This document shows positions 10,827 to 22,265 of a DNA stretch of 64,000 nucleotides, piece after piece. The first letter of the stretch is position 1, and each line of letters starts with the position of its first letter. The notes below the pieces were generated by a model, which worked only from the letters and a program-made list of their open reading frames with translations, ran no database searches and was not told the origin of the DNA. The DNA is taken from assembly GCA_002102555.1 (NCBI GenBank), contig MCFL01000055.1:1-64000 (forward strand). Reading direction: 5' to 3'. Source of the DNA: Catenaria anguillulae PL171 (Eukaryota > Blastocladiomycota > Blastocladiomycetes > Blastocladiales > Catenariaceae). Made by a program: the position numbers and the translations under genes.

Positions 10827-12380
10827 ATGACATTTGCCGAAAAATCCGTCAAGGGTGCGGCCGGCTCCATCGCCGAGCCAGGACTCAAGCCCATGCTCAA
10901 CGTCTTCCAAGGCGCCGCCCTCATTACCGGAGCGATGATCGGTTCCGGTATCTTCACCAACCCCGGAAAGGCCCTCGGCATCATGGGTGCTACTTTGCCG
11001 ACCCTCATCCTGTGGGTTGTTGGTGCTTTTGTTGCCTTCTTCGGTGCCCTCAACTACGCCGAGCTCGGGTCCCGCGTCACCTTGTCTGGCGGCGATGCCC
11101 CGTTCCTTGACTATGCTTTTCCCAAGCCCCGCCGGTTCCTGGCCGTCATGTACAGTGTACGTTCCATGCTCGCATTTTCCAGCCGGATCTGATATGATCT
11201 GATCCGATGACAACAACACTTTCGAGATGATGGAGCTAACATGTCAACCTTTTCCTTGGCTTTTACAGTGGACTCGTGTGGTGCTCATCAATCCTGGCTA
11301 CAACTCGTCGCTCGCCTACATCGCAGCCACGTACCTCGGAGAAGCCATTCCTGCCCTTGCCGCCTCCGAGGATGGCTCTGTCACCACATCCGCCTTGTCG
11401 GTACCATCATCCTGACCGTGCAAACGCTTGCTGCCGTTCCGTCCAACAACATTGCCGGTAAGGTCCTTGCTGGCGTTGCCATTGTGTCCGTCGCCTCGCT
11501 CAGTCTCTTCTCCTTGACTGGTGTCGCTGTCTTGTTTGGCGCTGCACCGTCCGTTCGCACCACCGAAGCATTCTCGGCCGAGCACTTTGTCAAGGGAACC
11601 ACATCCAACCCAGGCGAGTGGGCGTCGGCCTTGTTCAAGATTCTGTGGGCATTTGACGGTTTGCCAACTTGGCCAGTTCCCTCGGCGAGCTCCGCAACCC
11701 AGAACGCAACATCAAGCGCGCCACGCTCATGGGCATTGGCACCGTTGCAACGCTTTACGTCATGCCAACATCTCGTACCTTGTCGTTGTGCCGTTTGATC
11801 TCTTGACGACCGAGGGCGACAAGATTGCATCTGTATGGGCCGAGCGCCTGTTTGGTCCCACGGGCAAGATTCTCGTCACGGCCATCATTTGCTTGTCGGT
11901 CATGTCGTGCTGCTACGTGACGCTCTTTAGCGCGTCCCGCATTGGTCAAGCAACGGGCGAGGCCGGTTTGATTTTCCCACCCAACGTTTCTCGTCGCTCA
12001 ACTCAAAGACTGGCACCCCAGTCAACGCCCTCATGTTCAACTTGGTCATGAGTGTTATCTTGCTCTGGATTCCGCCGTCGGAGGATGTGTTCTGGTTCAT
12101 CATCAACCTCGTCAGTTACCCGCTGTGGCTGTGGTACGGCCTGACGGCTATTTCGTTGCTGGTCATCAAGAAGCGCGACGCTGGCAACTCGTACTCGGGC
12201 ATCAACGTGCACCCGATTGGCGCCATTTGGGTGGCCCTCGTCTCGACCTTCCTTTGCATCTTCCCTTACTTTGATGCCGACTTGGTCATGCCGTCGGCGC
12301 TTGCTTGGGCGTTCATGGCGCTCGGCGTGCCAGCTTACTTTTTGCTCATGCGTCGCGAGCGGGCTGCGCAAAACTTCTAA
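10827..12380 (+). CDS. APC-family (LAT-type) amino acid permease, frame broken four times
   Basis: Exon 1 is 10827-11156 and the remainder runs 11269-12380, with one 112-nt intron. The protein would be about 481 residues with about 12 membrane helices. The N-terminal signature GAMIGSGIFTNPGKALG marks the SLC7/LAT branch of the amino acid-polyamine-organocation superfamily. Also recognisable are WVVGAFVAFFGALNYAELGS, WAFDG(F)ANLASSLGELRNPE and NISYLVVVPFDLL. Coding continues through four frame changes, near 11395, 11660, 11762 and 11985, each equal to one missing base. Adding four bases makes the length divisible by three. Sequence quality on either side is high-scoring coding, so these look like assembly deletions rather than decay, but a fresh pseudogene is possible. 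It probably imports amino acids at the plasma membrane. Confidence 0.85.
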
Positions 12381-12507
12381 GCTTGCAACGTGCCAGTGAG
12401 GTGGAACCGTTTTTGTACCTTCTTCTGGGTGTGTCCCAGTGCTGCTCCTCCTCCCCCCTTTTCTTGTCGTTTGACTGTTTAGATCCATATTGTTCACTTT
12501 GACTGAA

Positions 12508-12513
12508 AATAAA
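12508..12513 (+). terminator. Possible polyadenylation signal
   Basis: AATAAA 128 bases after the permease stop codon, in an AT-rich 3' region. Confidence 0.45.
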
Positions 12514-12606
12514 ATCAGATACCACCCTCTTTTTGCAAATGCATTAATACTCACAACGAACCGAACATATACTGACTCTGACTGTCAACAAACTGATATG
12601 TAGACT

Positions 12607-15600
12607 TCACATTGCCGATGTCCGCCGCGACTGGCTCCTTTCGCCTCCCATCAACCCGCCAGCGCTGGCATTCAACAGATTGGAGCTTTGCTTGAGCAGC
12701 TCGTCAACCTCCTTGATTGCCTTGTTTCCCTCGGCGGCCTTTTTGGACCCGAGTGCCGTCTCGCTGAGCCGTTTGACCCAGTACTCGTGCTCAGACTGTC
12801 GTTCAGCTGAACGATCCAGTTTTCCGACGACGACCCGCCGCGAGACAAGCGCAGGCAGTGTGGGTAGTCGGCCACGTCGTTGGTACATATATCTGGGTGA
12901 ATGATGAGTGTGATGGGAGTCCCCCGCGAGAGTGTGCTTGGTGTAACAGCTTGCTGCTGGCTATGAGTCGCAGACAGTTGCAACGTGTCGGTGCTTGAAG
13001 TTTGAACGAGCGTGACGAGCCCTGCAGACAACAAAAAAAGAACGTTTCGCCAAGGCCGAAGTGACCGAAGAGATGTGAGTGCAAACAGGCCAACGGCACC
13101 ATACACTCGCAGACACTTATACATACCCTGTCGGAAGCAAACGCATATGCGGTGCTTGCGCCATGTAGAAATAACCTTGTCCCCTCGCTTGACTGCAAAT
13201 ATACCCATCATGTGGCTCTCTCGGCCTACCGCTCCCGACACGGTCACCACCGACTGTCGCGTACCACTGCTCGCGGATGCCATGGCTGCAATATCGTCCG
13301 TTGATGGACTCGAGCTCGGATGCGAATTGTACGTGGCCGTGTTTCGCACGCCGGACGCCTTTGCATAGCCAGCGGATTGCGTTTGCGATGGCAAGCTGCT
13401 GACAAGCTGGCTGTCAACCTTGCCGTCAGCCGCCAGGTCAAGAGCAAATGCAGACGCTGCTTGGTCCTTGCGTCGCATAAACACAAGCACGGCGACACGT
13501 CCGACCAGTGTGTAAAATGTGGACATGGACCCGTAGAGCAGCAGTGCAAGCTGGATGGCATTGGCAACCACATGCTGCTCGCCAAACTCGAGCGCGTAGA
13601 ATGGAACAAGGCACACAATTGTGAGCGTGATCGACTGCATGGTGAGGAACAAGTACACGGATTCCCCAAATGCTTTGGAGACGTGACGGGTGCGGAATGC
13701 GAGGTAGAGTACAATGAGTGTGAGCAGACCGACAAATCCCAGGCGAAGGCCCGACACGACAGCGCCGAGAGTGTCTTGGCTAATCGAGCGACATGCATAG
13801 TACGGTGTGCTGGCATTGACAATAACGGAAACAGTTGGAGCGAGGAATCCTGCCGCCAAAATGACGAGAGATTGCAGCGAGAGGATACCTGAGACGCCAA
13901 TAAAGAGGTCTCGGTTTGTGATTCGCTTGACTTTTCCAAGCTGTGCATTGTCATAAATGGAAAAGATGCGAAATGCCTTTGCCGCTGAAGACGCGAGAAC
14001 AAGACTCACCCCAGTGACATCCAGCCAGTTGATCGCGGTGCAAGACGCGCTGACAGGGTTACCGATTCGCAGCATGGCCGACACCAGCACCATGAAGCAG
14101 CCAGAGCTGATGAGCATGAGAAAAAAGAAGGAGAGGTGCTTGACCGATTCGGTCTGTCGATGAGCAGTGATGTACACGCATGTCGCGATAACAACCATCC
14201 CGCATACGGAAATGATGACAGCTGCTGATAGACCGAGTGGGCTCGCCCAATGAGCAAACGGCGGTACTGGACGTGGCCGCTCCGGTGGAACAGTGCTTGA
14301 ACCAGAGGCAAACTTGAATGGCTCAAGCTCGGACTGAGACATGTCCGCGTTGAGCCTGGCAACTGGCTTCATGGTGCCGTTCCACGCATTGTACACGAGG
14401 TATGTGCTACAGACGCAGTTCAAAAAGCGTATCAGCAATAAGTACCTTTACATCAAGCCGTATCCGGATAACATCGCATACCCAAGTCGATTTCCAAATG
14501 GGTCATAGTCCAAATTTCCCGATACGCCATCGAATCGGTCCAAGAAATCGTCCAAAGTGGCCGTGTAGTTTCGAGAGTTTAACCTGTCGTATCCAAACCT
14601 ATCGACAAGCTGATAATCCGGCATTTGTAGCGATCATTTAACATGGTGCAGTCTGAGGGAACAAGCGGACCTTGGCGAGACCACGAGCGAGTGCAAGAAG
14701 GCAGTCGCAATACATCAATCCATACGGGGGAATGTCGACTGTTGGGTACTGTTGCTTCCAGGCAGTTGTGAACTGGCCGGTGAGGTCAGTCGATGTTTCA
14801 CTTGGGTATACAACCATCATTCCGTTGGAGGCTGTCTCAATCACTGGCCGCAAGGTTGGAGACAAGTCCCGAACCAATAGATCAATAATTCCCTCGCCAG
14901 AGACCTAGGCAATGGCCAGTGAACAGGTCAGAAATCGACGTTGGTGCTGGTGATGCGTTCATGTGTATAATACCCAAACGTATTCTGGTCCGATGAGACC
15001 CATTTTTCTGTGTGTATGTGAGATAGGCATGAACAGAGATCGCAGCATGCACCAGCAAGGCATTAAGGAAAAAATCAAGTGTACATACAACGCAGCTGGA
15101 AATATCACGAGAGCATCCGATGTTTGCCCGAGCAAGACGATGACTCGCAGTCCACTATTCTTGATGATGGACAGTTGCAAGGAGACGTCCGTTGCCGCCG
15201 ACGGAAAGAATTGCTTGATTGGGATGTTGATCTGGAATCGATTTGCCGCAGAAAAGAAGGATGTCGAAAGGCTGGAGCCATACGAGTCTGAGCATGCAAG
15301 TGCAACAACAGATGACCAGCCCATGTTGCGCACGAATGCAGCCAGAGCGACTCCAGACTGTGGATCATCCTACACACACACACATGGTGTGGGACCGAGC
15401 GAGGCGCGGGTGAGCCATGGGAGAAGGGGTGCATCGAGTAAAGAAACGAAGAGAGGCGAGACCGAAATCGTTCGAAAATAGTAGGGAAATTCGAGCTTTG
15501 ACGACAGCTCGGCTGACGTGGATGATCCTGAGCATGTCCAAAGCTTGTACGTCAGCCCCAGCGCGATAGCTGTTGGGACTGTGATCCGTGACGACCAGTC

Positions 15601-15993
15601 GCCAATGGTCGCATGCAGCTGGTTGTTGATGACCGCAGGCAGTGTAGCCGCCAGTGCAATTGTACGACTGTGACTTGTTGCTGTGTTGTACAGCTGGACA
15701 GTGTGATTGGGGACCATTTCTCGCACAATGGTCGTGTTGTCGTTCAGTACGCGGATCATGTCGACGATTGAAGCAACGGTAGCTGATGGGTGTTACAGGG
15801 TTTCGCTCAACAGAGTGTCAGAAAAGTAATAATGGTCTGTCATTCAAGTCTTGACAAACTTACAAAGTCCTTCTTTAAATGGCAAATGGACCCCAATTCG
15901 CAGAGCTGACGCGTCTGCCAGACATAGAGGGTGCAATATGAGCAGCGCAAGACCGACGCAATGTGCGACTACTCGTGTGAAACAGGTCCTCAT
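12607..15993 (-). CDS. Class C GPCR (GABA-B-like), tandem copy 1
   Basis: Eight exons are 15993-15864, 15782-15463, 15369-15089, 15007-14974, 14904-14671, 14609-14482, 14406-13127 and 13021-12607. They give 940 residues if one missing base near 12790 is allowed. A signal peptide (ALLILHPLCLADASA) precedes a type-1 periplasmic-binding-protein ectodomain starting LRIGVHLPFKEGL, with FPYYFRTIS, NMGWSSVVALACSDSYG and LRVIVLLGQT. Seven helices follow (about residues 400-700), with the class C-like AAKAFRIFSIYDNAQL in the TM3/second-loop region and LAFRTRHVSKAFGES after TM5. The cytoplasmic tail ends in a module (HPDICTND, SSSENWIVQL, YWVKRLSE) shared with copy 2. Predicted: plasma-membrane receptor for a small solute such as an amino acid. 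It lies head-to-tail with copy 2 on the same strand, 234 bases apart. Confidence 0.88.
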
Positions 15994-16227
15994 TGGTTTT
16001 GAATGGCTGTGCGCTTTCATTATAATGCGTGAGGCTACATCGGGTTCAGGTCCTACAATTTTTTTCCCTCTCCTTTCGGTTGTTTATTGTAACTCGGGTT
16101 GGAACTGTGTTTGTTCGCACATTGACTGAAAGCATTCACTCATCATGTCACTCAATGGCCAGAAGCCTGGACGCGGAACCTCATGTGACTTTTAATCAAA
16201 ATTTCTGTTTAATGGTGACATGCACCT

Positions 16228-19200
16228 TTAACAACTCGGTTGGCTTCGGATTCGACTGGCAAGTGGGGAAGGATTGCCAGTGGTTGTCGAGGCGGATTGC
16301 TGGCGCGATCGGTTGTGTCTTGTCCCAATCGCATTCACGGCAGAAAGACTGGATGGACTGGCCAATTGTGTAGAACCAGTCTCCTCTGTTCCGACAACCG
16401 CCCCACCCGTCACGGACTGGCTGTGACCTACATTCAGCAACAAGGCGCTCGTGGCAAGCAACTGGTCCACTTGCTTGATTGCCTTTCGATCCACCAATTC
16501 TGTCGCATACTCTTTGAATCGGGACAGCCAAATTGTATACTCGTCGGGTCCAAACTGAACCAGCCAGTTTTCCGATGACGAGCCTGACCGGACCAATCGC
16601 ACGCAATGTGGGTGCTCTGGAACATCGCCAGTGCAGATCTTTGGATGGAGGTTGATGGCGACTGGGGCATCTTCGGATGTCCTCGAGCCCTGCCGTTGGC
16701 GTAAAAGTGTCATGGTCATGACACCTGAAACGAGAGAAAGGTGTGTGGCCATTAGGTCATTTTTTTAACGCAGCGATTCGCAGCCGGAAGTCACATGCCA
16801 AGAATGATCAATGTACCTTGACGAAAGCAGACGTGGATTCTATGTTTGCGCCATGTTGCAAACAACTTGTCCCCGCGCTTCACTGGGAACGTGCCTGACA
16901 TGTGGCCGCCATGCTCAGCAACCAAGGACTTTGTGGCAGCCCCGGAAACAACAGACTGATGATTTGCCCTGTTCCCGACCACAGAATCGCCACTCGAGCA
17001 GTTCCCACCACCACCGCTTGTGTTGTCTTGGTTGCTGTTCGCAGGCACTGTCACCACATCAACTGACATATCTTGAGTTGGAGCTTCTGTGTCATATGCC
17101 GCAGCGGATCGGCGCTGAAGGAAAACCATGACGGCAACCCGACCAACCAATGCGTAAAATGTCGACGATGCGGCATAGAGCAAGAGCGTTAGCTTGATGG
17201 CATTTGCCAAAACATGCTGTTCGCCGAAATCCAACGTGTAAAATGGGACAAGGCAAAGGATGCTCATGGTGAGAGACTGCATGGCGTGGAACAGCCATTC
17301 CGACTCGCCAAATGCTTTCGATACGTATCGCGTCTTGTACGCCAAGTACAGGACGACCGAGGCCAGAACGGCGACGAATCCGAGGTTGAGGCCCGTCAAA
17401 AGCGTCTCAACATTGTTGTCACCGGATGCTTTGCATGTATAGTATGGGGTTGTTGTCGAGGTCACTACTGTTGGAACCTGTGAGGCAAACACGGTGCTGG
17501 CCGTGACAAAGGCGTATTGGGTCAGCATGATGACGGAAACCCCGATCATGAGGTCCCGGCTGGTGATTCTCTTGTATCGGCCGAGCTGGGCATTGTCAAA
17601 CACCACATATACCTGTCCATTCGAGTTACAAAGTCAGTCCAATCTCCAACAACACACCAAACTCGTGCATGACTCGGACACATACTCGATACGCTTTAGC
17701 CGCAGAGCACGCGAGAACAAGGTTGACACCAGAAATGTCGAGCCATGTAACGGCATTGCAGTTGTAATCGTCCGGAAATCCGACTCGAAGCAAAGTAGAT
17801 GCCATGACGGAAATGCACCCGACGCTCGTCAGCATGAGAAACAGGTACGACAGATGGCGAACCGACTGTGATTTTCGGTGTAAAGTAAGGTACAAGCAGC
17901 AAGCAAGAGTGAACATGATGACGAGCGCGACGATGCAGCCTGTCGCAATGCCAAGTGGACTCGACCAACGAGCAAAGGGAGGCTCGGGACGCGGACGATC
18001 GCTTGGGACGTCGCTGGTTCCAGAAGCAAAAGTGAACGGTAGCAGCTGTGTCACATTGTACTTGGTGTCGATTTGCGCAACTGCAGTGGTCGTTTTGTTG
18101 AACAGGTTGAAAACAAAATACTCCCTACAAAGCAGCAAGTCAAGGTTATGTCAGCATTGACAATCAACCCTTTGAGGCAGGCAACACAAGCGCACCCGCG
18201 ACGGTTTCCCACCGAATCAAACTCGACAACGCCAGTGAATCCCTCAAATGAATCAAGAAATGTGGTCAGAGTCGTTGAATAGTTTCGCGACATGACGCGG
18301 TCATATCCAAACCGATCCGCCAGCCTGGCCAGCCCGCGACCAACCGCGACAACGCAATCCACATACGATAAACCGTATGCAGGCACACCAAGGTTTGGGT
18401 ATTCTCGTTGCCATGCGCTCACCAACCGACGAGTCCACGAGGTCTCCCTCTCGGCTGGATACACCACCATCCATCCGTCGCCAGCCTTGATTATGTCCGG
18501 CGAATGAGCAGCAATGTAAAACAAGTCAATCATTGCCTCTGCTCCAATCCATACGTAATCGGGTCCCGTCAGCCCAAGCTTGATGGCTTGAGGGACGACG
18601 CCCAGCGCGTCAATTGATTGTCCCATGAGCATGATGATTCGCAGGCCGCTGGCTTTAATCGCGAGCAGCTGAGCAGTAACGTCGCCGACAGGTGCATCAA
18701 ATGTTTGCTTGATGGCCGTTTCGATTCCAAACTGGGGAGCGGCGATTCCAAAGTTGGTGACGAGACTCTGCCCATATGAGTCAGTTGCTGAGAGCAAGGC
18801 GACGCTTTTCCAGCCCATGCTTTGAATGAAGGCGGCCATTGCATAGCCGATTTGAGGATCATCCTGTGTGCACACGCACATGAGACATGGCCGTGCTCTG
18901 TAAGGACGACGGAATGCTCGTCAAGAAAACATGGCACGCACCGGCAAAGTACGGAAAAAGTAAGGGAAATCGGCCTTGATTGCCAATTCTGAGGACGTGG
19001 CACTGCCAGAGCATTGCCAGAGCGTGTACGTTCGTCCCAAGGCTACTGCCGTTGGTACGTTAACCCGTGACAACCAATCTCCCACGAGAGCCTGAAGGTC
19101 GCGGCTCAAGAATGCCGGGAGACTGGCTGCAAGCGCCTGGGAGCGGTTGTAGCTGGTGGCCGTATAGCTCAAATTCAGCCGATACCCGGGAATGAGCTCT

Positions 19201-19533
19201 TGAAGCATTGTAGTGTTTTGGTCCAGAACGCGAATGAGTTTTCCAATGTCGTTGATTGTTGCTGTTTGGGCAAGCTGTTAATGTCAGCCAACTCTGATCG
19301 ATGATGGGATGAGCCAGTACTGGTGGTTGGCAGCATGCATACGATTCTCTGTCATGGGCAAGTGAACCCCAACTCTACTTTCATTTGTGAGTTTGATATG
19401 ACTTCTGTCGGGTTGTGGCAACAGCAGGGCCGAACCTGAATGCCCTTTGTGCATGAACGCGGTAAAGCCGAGGAGGACTCAAGACCAGCATCAATAATTG
19501 CACCGCGGCAACGCAAAGGAGGCAAAACTTCAT
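16228..19533 (-). CDS. Class C GPCR (GABA-B-like), tandem copy 2
   Basis: Seven exons are 19533-19436, 19374-19343, 19261-18942, 18863-18196, 18124-17686, 17612-16817 and 16724-16228, joining without a frame break to 949 residues. The signal peptide MKFCLLCVAAVQLLMLVL is followed by FRVGVHLPMTEN, the start of the Venus-flytrap ectodomain. This contains MGWKSVALLSATDSYGQS, LRIIMLMGQSIDALG and GPDYVWIGAEAMIDLF. The 7TM_3 core has NLVLACSAAKAYR, VVFDNAQLGRYKRIT and YLAYKTRYVSKAFGES. The tail carries HPKICTGD, SSSENWLVQF, YTIWLSRFKEY and a Ser/Thr-rich end. Compared with copy 1 it lacks three introns in the ectodomain and has two others (in the signal region and before the NAQLG block). Ligand and G-protein partner are unknown. 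Confidence 0.9.
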
Positions 19534-20232
19534 CGTGATGACATGTAGGTTTCGAATTGCGTAGAGTCCAAGTGTCAGCTTCCTGACAATTGTAATGTGA
19601 GGGCAGAGGCCAGGCAAAGGTTAACGTTTACAGCCTGAGCGCGGTCCAGTCGCGGCGACTGCGAACAAGATCGTTTACACCTTGCTGGATCAGAATACAC
19701 AAACACACACAAGGCTGATAATCATATTAAAGGAACGAAAACGAAGGAAAAATCGGGACAAAGCACAAACCACGGAAGGAAAAGGAGTTTTGATGCACAC
19801 ACGCGGCATCCCAAAGAGACTGTGCGACGGTGGGGGAATAATGGCCACGAGAAGGGGTGCCAAACAGCAAGAAGGGAGAATCAATGTAGAGTTGCATACG
19901 AACAGAAAAAACAGGGCGCAGAAAGAAGAAGAAAAAGAAAAAAAGGCAGATAGACAAAAAAAATCGAGGCAAACACCTGAACACAGCGAGCGTGACGCCC
20001 CGCGGGTGACAATGACGACGGCAACAACGACCGCGAACGAAAAAGAAAGAAAAAAAGCCGCGGTAAGTGCCGGGGAGGTGGGCGACGGTGGGCGAGTGGG
20101 AGTGAGGTGGTGAGCGACGGCGACACACACGCACGCACGCGCACACACAGAGGTTGACGATGGCGATGTCGATGGCGGGAAATAACTCGTGCACTGAGCA
20201 ACGGCCACAAACCAACCCCATACACACGGCGG
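19534..20232. other. Low-complexity intergenic stretch
   Basis: It is purine-rich on the plus strand (GAAAAAGAAA, AAGAAGAAAA) with an ACACAC/GCACGC patch near 20125-20150. Open frames on both strands are artefacts of this composition. It holds the 3' UTR of the exonuclease gene and the upstream region of GPCR copy 2. Confidence 0.55.
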
Positions 20233-22231
20233 TCAGGTCATGCCGGGCAGGAACGCGTACGGCCCTGCCGTATAATCCCTCGAATACTCGTTTGCGCCCC
20301 AATCGCTCTTCTTGCCCGTCTCGGTCCACACGGGTTGATGCTGGAAATCAAATGCGGCGCCCTTTGCCGTAGAGGACTTATTCCACACGCCACCGCCCAC
20401 CGCGGCCTTGCCGCTGTTGCTGCTGCGGCCACTGCCCGACGGTGAGGAAGATGCGCCAGATGCAGACGATGGCGTCGGCGGCGGCAACTCCCAGTCGTCG
20501 TCGTCGTCGTCCTCGGGCGACTCGGGCAAGTCCTTGAAGAATCCCTTGCGGGCACCGCCGCGACGGCCGCCATGCTTGTCATCCACAGCGCGCTTACCCT
20601 TGGCGGCACTGCCCTTGCGCTTGGACCCGTTGGACGTGGTCACGGGCGGCGCTTGGTAGACGGGCTTGGGCACATTGGGCGCATCATGAACGTAAGGATC
20701 CAGTACCACACCCCACAGCGTCTCGGGTGGGGCAACACGGCTACTGGCGGGGCTGCCCATCTCGGCAAACATGTCGTCGCCATCGACGTCATGCTTGTTG
20801 ACGGCCGTCACTGGCGTGGTTGCGGGCTTGGGTTTCACTGGTACAATCTCACCGACGATCGGAACATCGTCCCATGACGACGACGTGGGCATAGCAGAAA
20901 CGGGTGCACGGGTCACGGGCGTTATGGGCGCCACCGCAGGCGGTTGCGGCGGGGGCTGCGTCACGTACGGACGCGGAACAGTCGACCGGCCGCGCTGCGG
21001 CTGCTCTTGGAACTCTTGCTGATGGGCACAGGGCGATGTGACGGGCGAGGAAACCACGGGCGACTTGACCGCGGGCTTGATAGGCGCGGGCACTTGTGCC
21101 TTTGGCTGTTGCTGTTGCATCTGCTGCTGCGAGGATGCTACCGTGGGCGACCGAACGGGGCTCGGCTTGCGCGCGGCCGGAGTCACCTTGGATGCCACGG
21201 CTGAGGGTGCGGGCGTCTTCGCCGCCGACGACGACGATGCAGCCGCGGGTTGTTGGACCGCAGGCTTTGGCGGTGCGGCCACGGCTTGCGGCGCTGACTT
21301 TGCTGCAGCAGGCTGCTGCATTGGCCTCACGGGAGCTTGAGCCGGTGGCGTTGATGCAGCCACACCAGCGGCGGCTGCGGCGGCACCGGTACCTACCAAC
21401 GGTCCCCTGGGTTGCGCCTTGATGCCCAACCGCTTGAGCCGATCCAAAGCCTTTGCCTGCAACTGGGGCGTCAAATGCTTTGGCTGACCCACAGGCAAGC
21501 CGTCCTTGTCAAAGATGGGTGCATCCACAAACTTTTTGGTGAGCAACGGCGGTGGATCCTCCCACTCGACGTTGTCAAACACGGACGCAGCGGCGGGCTT
21601 GGTCGAGTCACCCGACACGGACCCATTGCCGCCACGGGAGCTTGATGACGTACGTGCAGACACGGTGGGCGACGTGGGCGACGGCGCGCCCGCAACAGCA
21701 TGACCCGCGCCGGCCTTCTTTGCCTCGCGTTGCTTGGCAAACGCCTCAACATCGAAATCGGGATCCTCCAACTGCTCGTACCGCCGCTCCACCTTGTACG
21801 CACCGGGCATCTCGTCGTCGTCCACCTCGCCGGGGTACCTGTACTTGCCCTTGCCTCGCTCGTTTGGCGCCCCAGGCAGCGGTTTGCGGTCCGACCGATA
21901 GCACCCATTGTAGGCATCCCAATCCTCGCCCCACCCACCGGCTTGCTCGAGAGCTTGCTTGGATGGGAGCGTCGACGAGACAATGCCCGACTCCCACTGC
22001 TCCGTCTCACCCCATTCCACGGGCTTGCTCCAGTCAAAGGCGCGCGGTTGCGCGTCGATACCGGCGGAGTCGTTGGAGCCGCTCGTCTTGTCGATCGAGT
22101 CGGCGGCCCAAGGGGCCGGTTGCTGTTGAGCGGATTGCGACCACTCGGCTTCTTGACCCCACGACGAAGACGCGGCGGGTGCTTGTTGCTGGTACTGCTG
22201 CTCTTGGTGGTGCTGCTGTTGATGCTCGTAC

Positions 22232-22265
<34 letters not shown>

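Noticed and set aside
19690-20208. Minus-strand frame rich in Phe, Ser and Cys, looking like a membrane protein
   Set aside because: It is the reverse complement of a purine-rich low-complexity stretch and has no homolog-like blocks.
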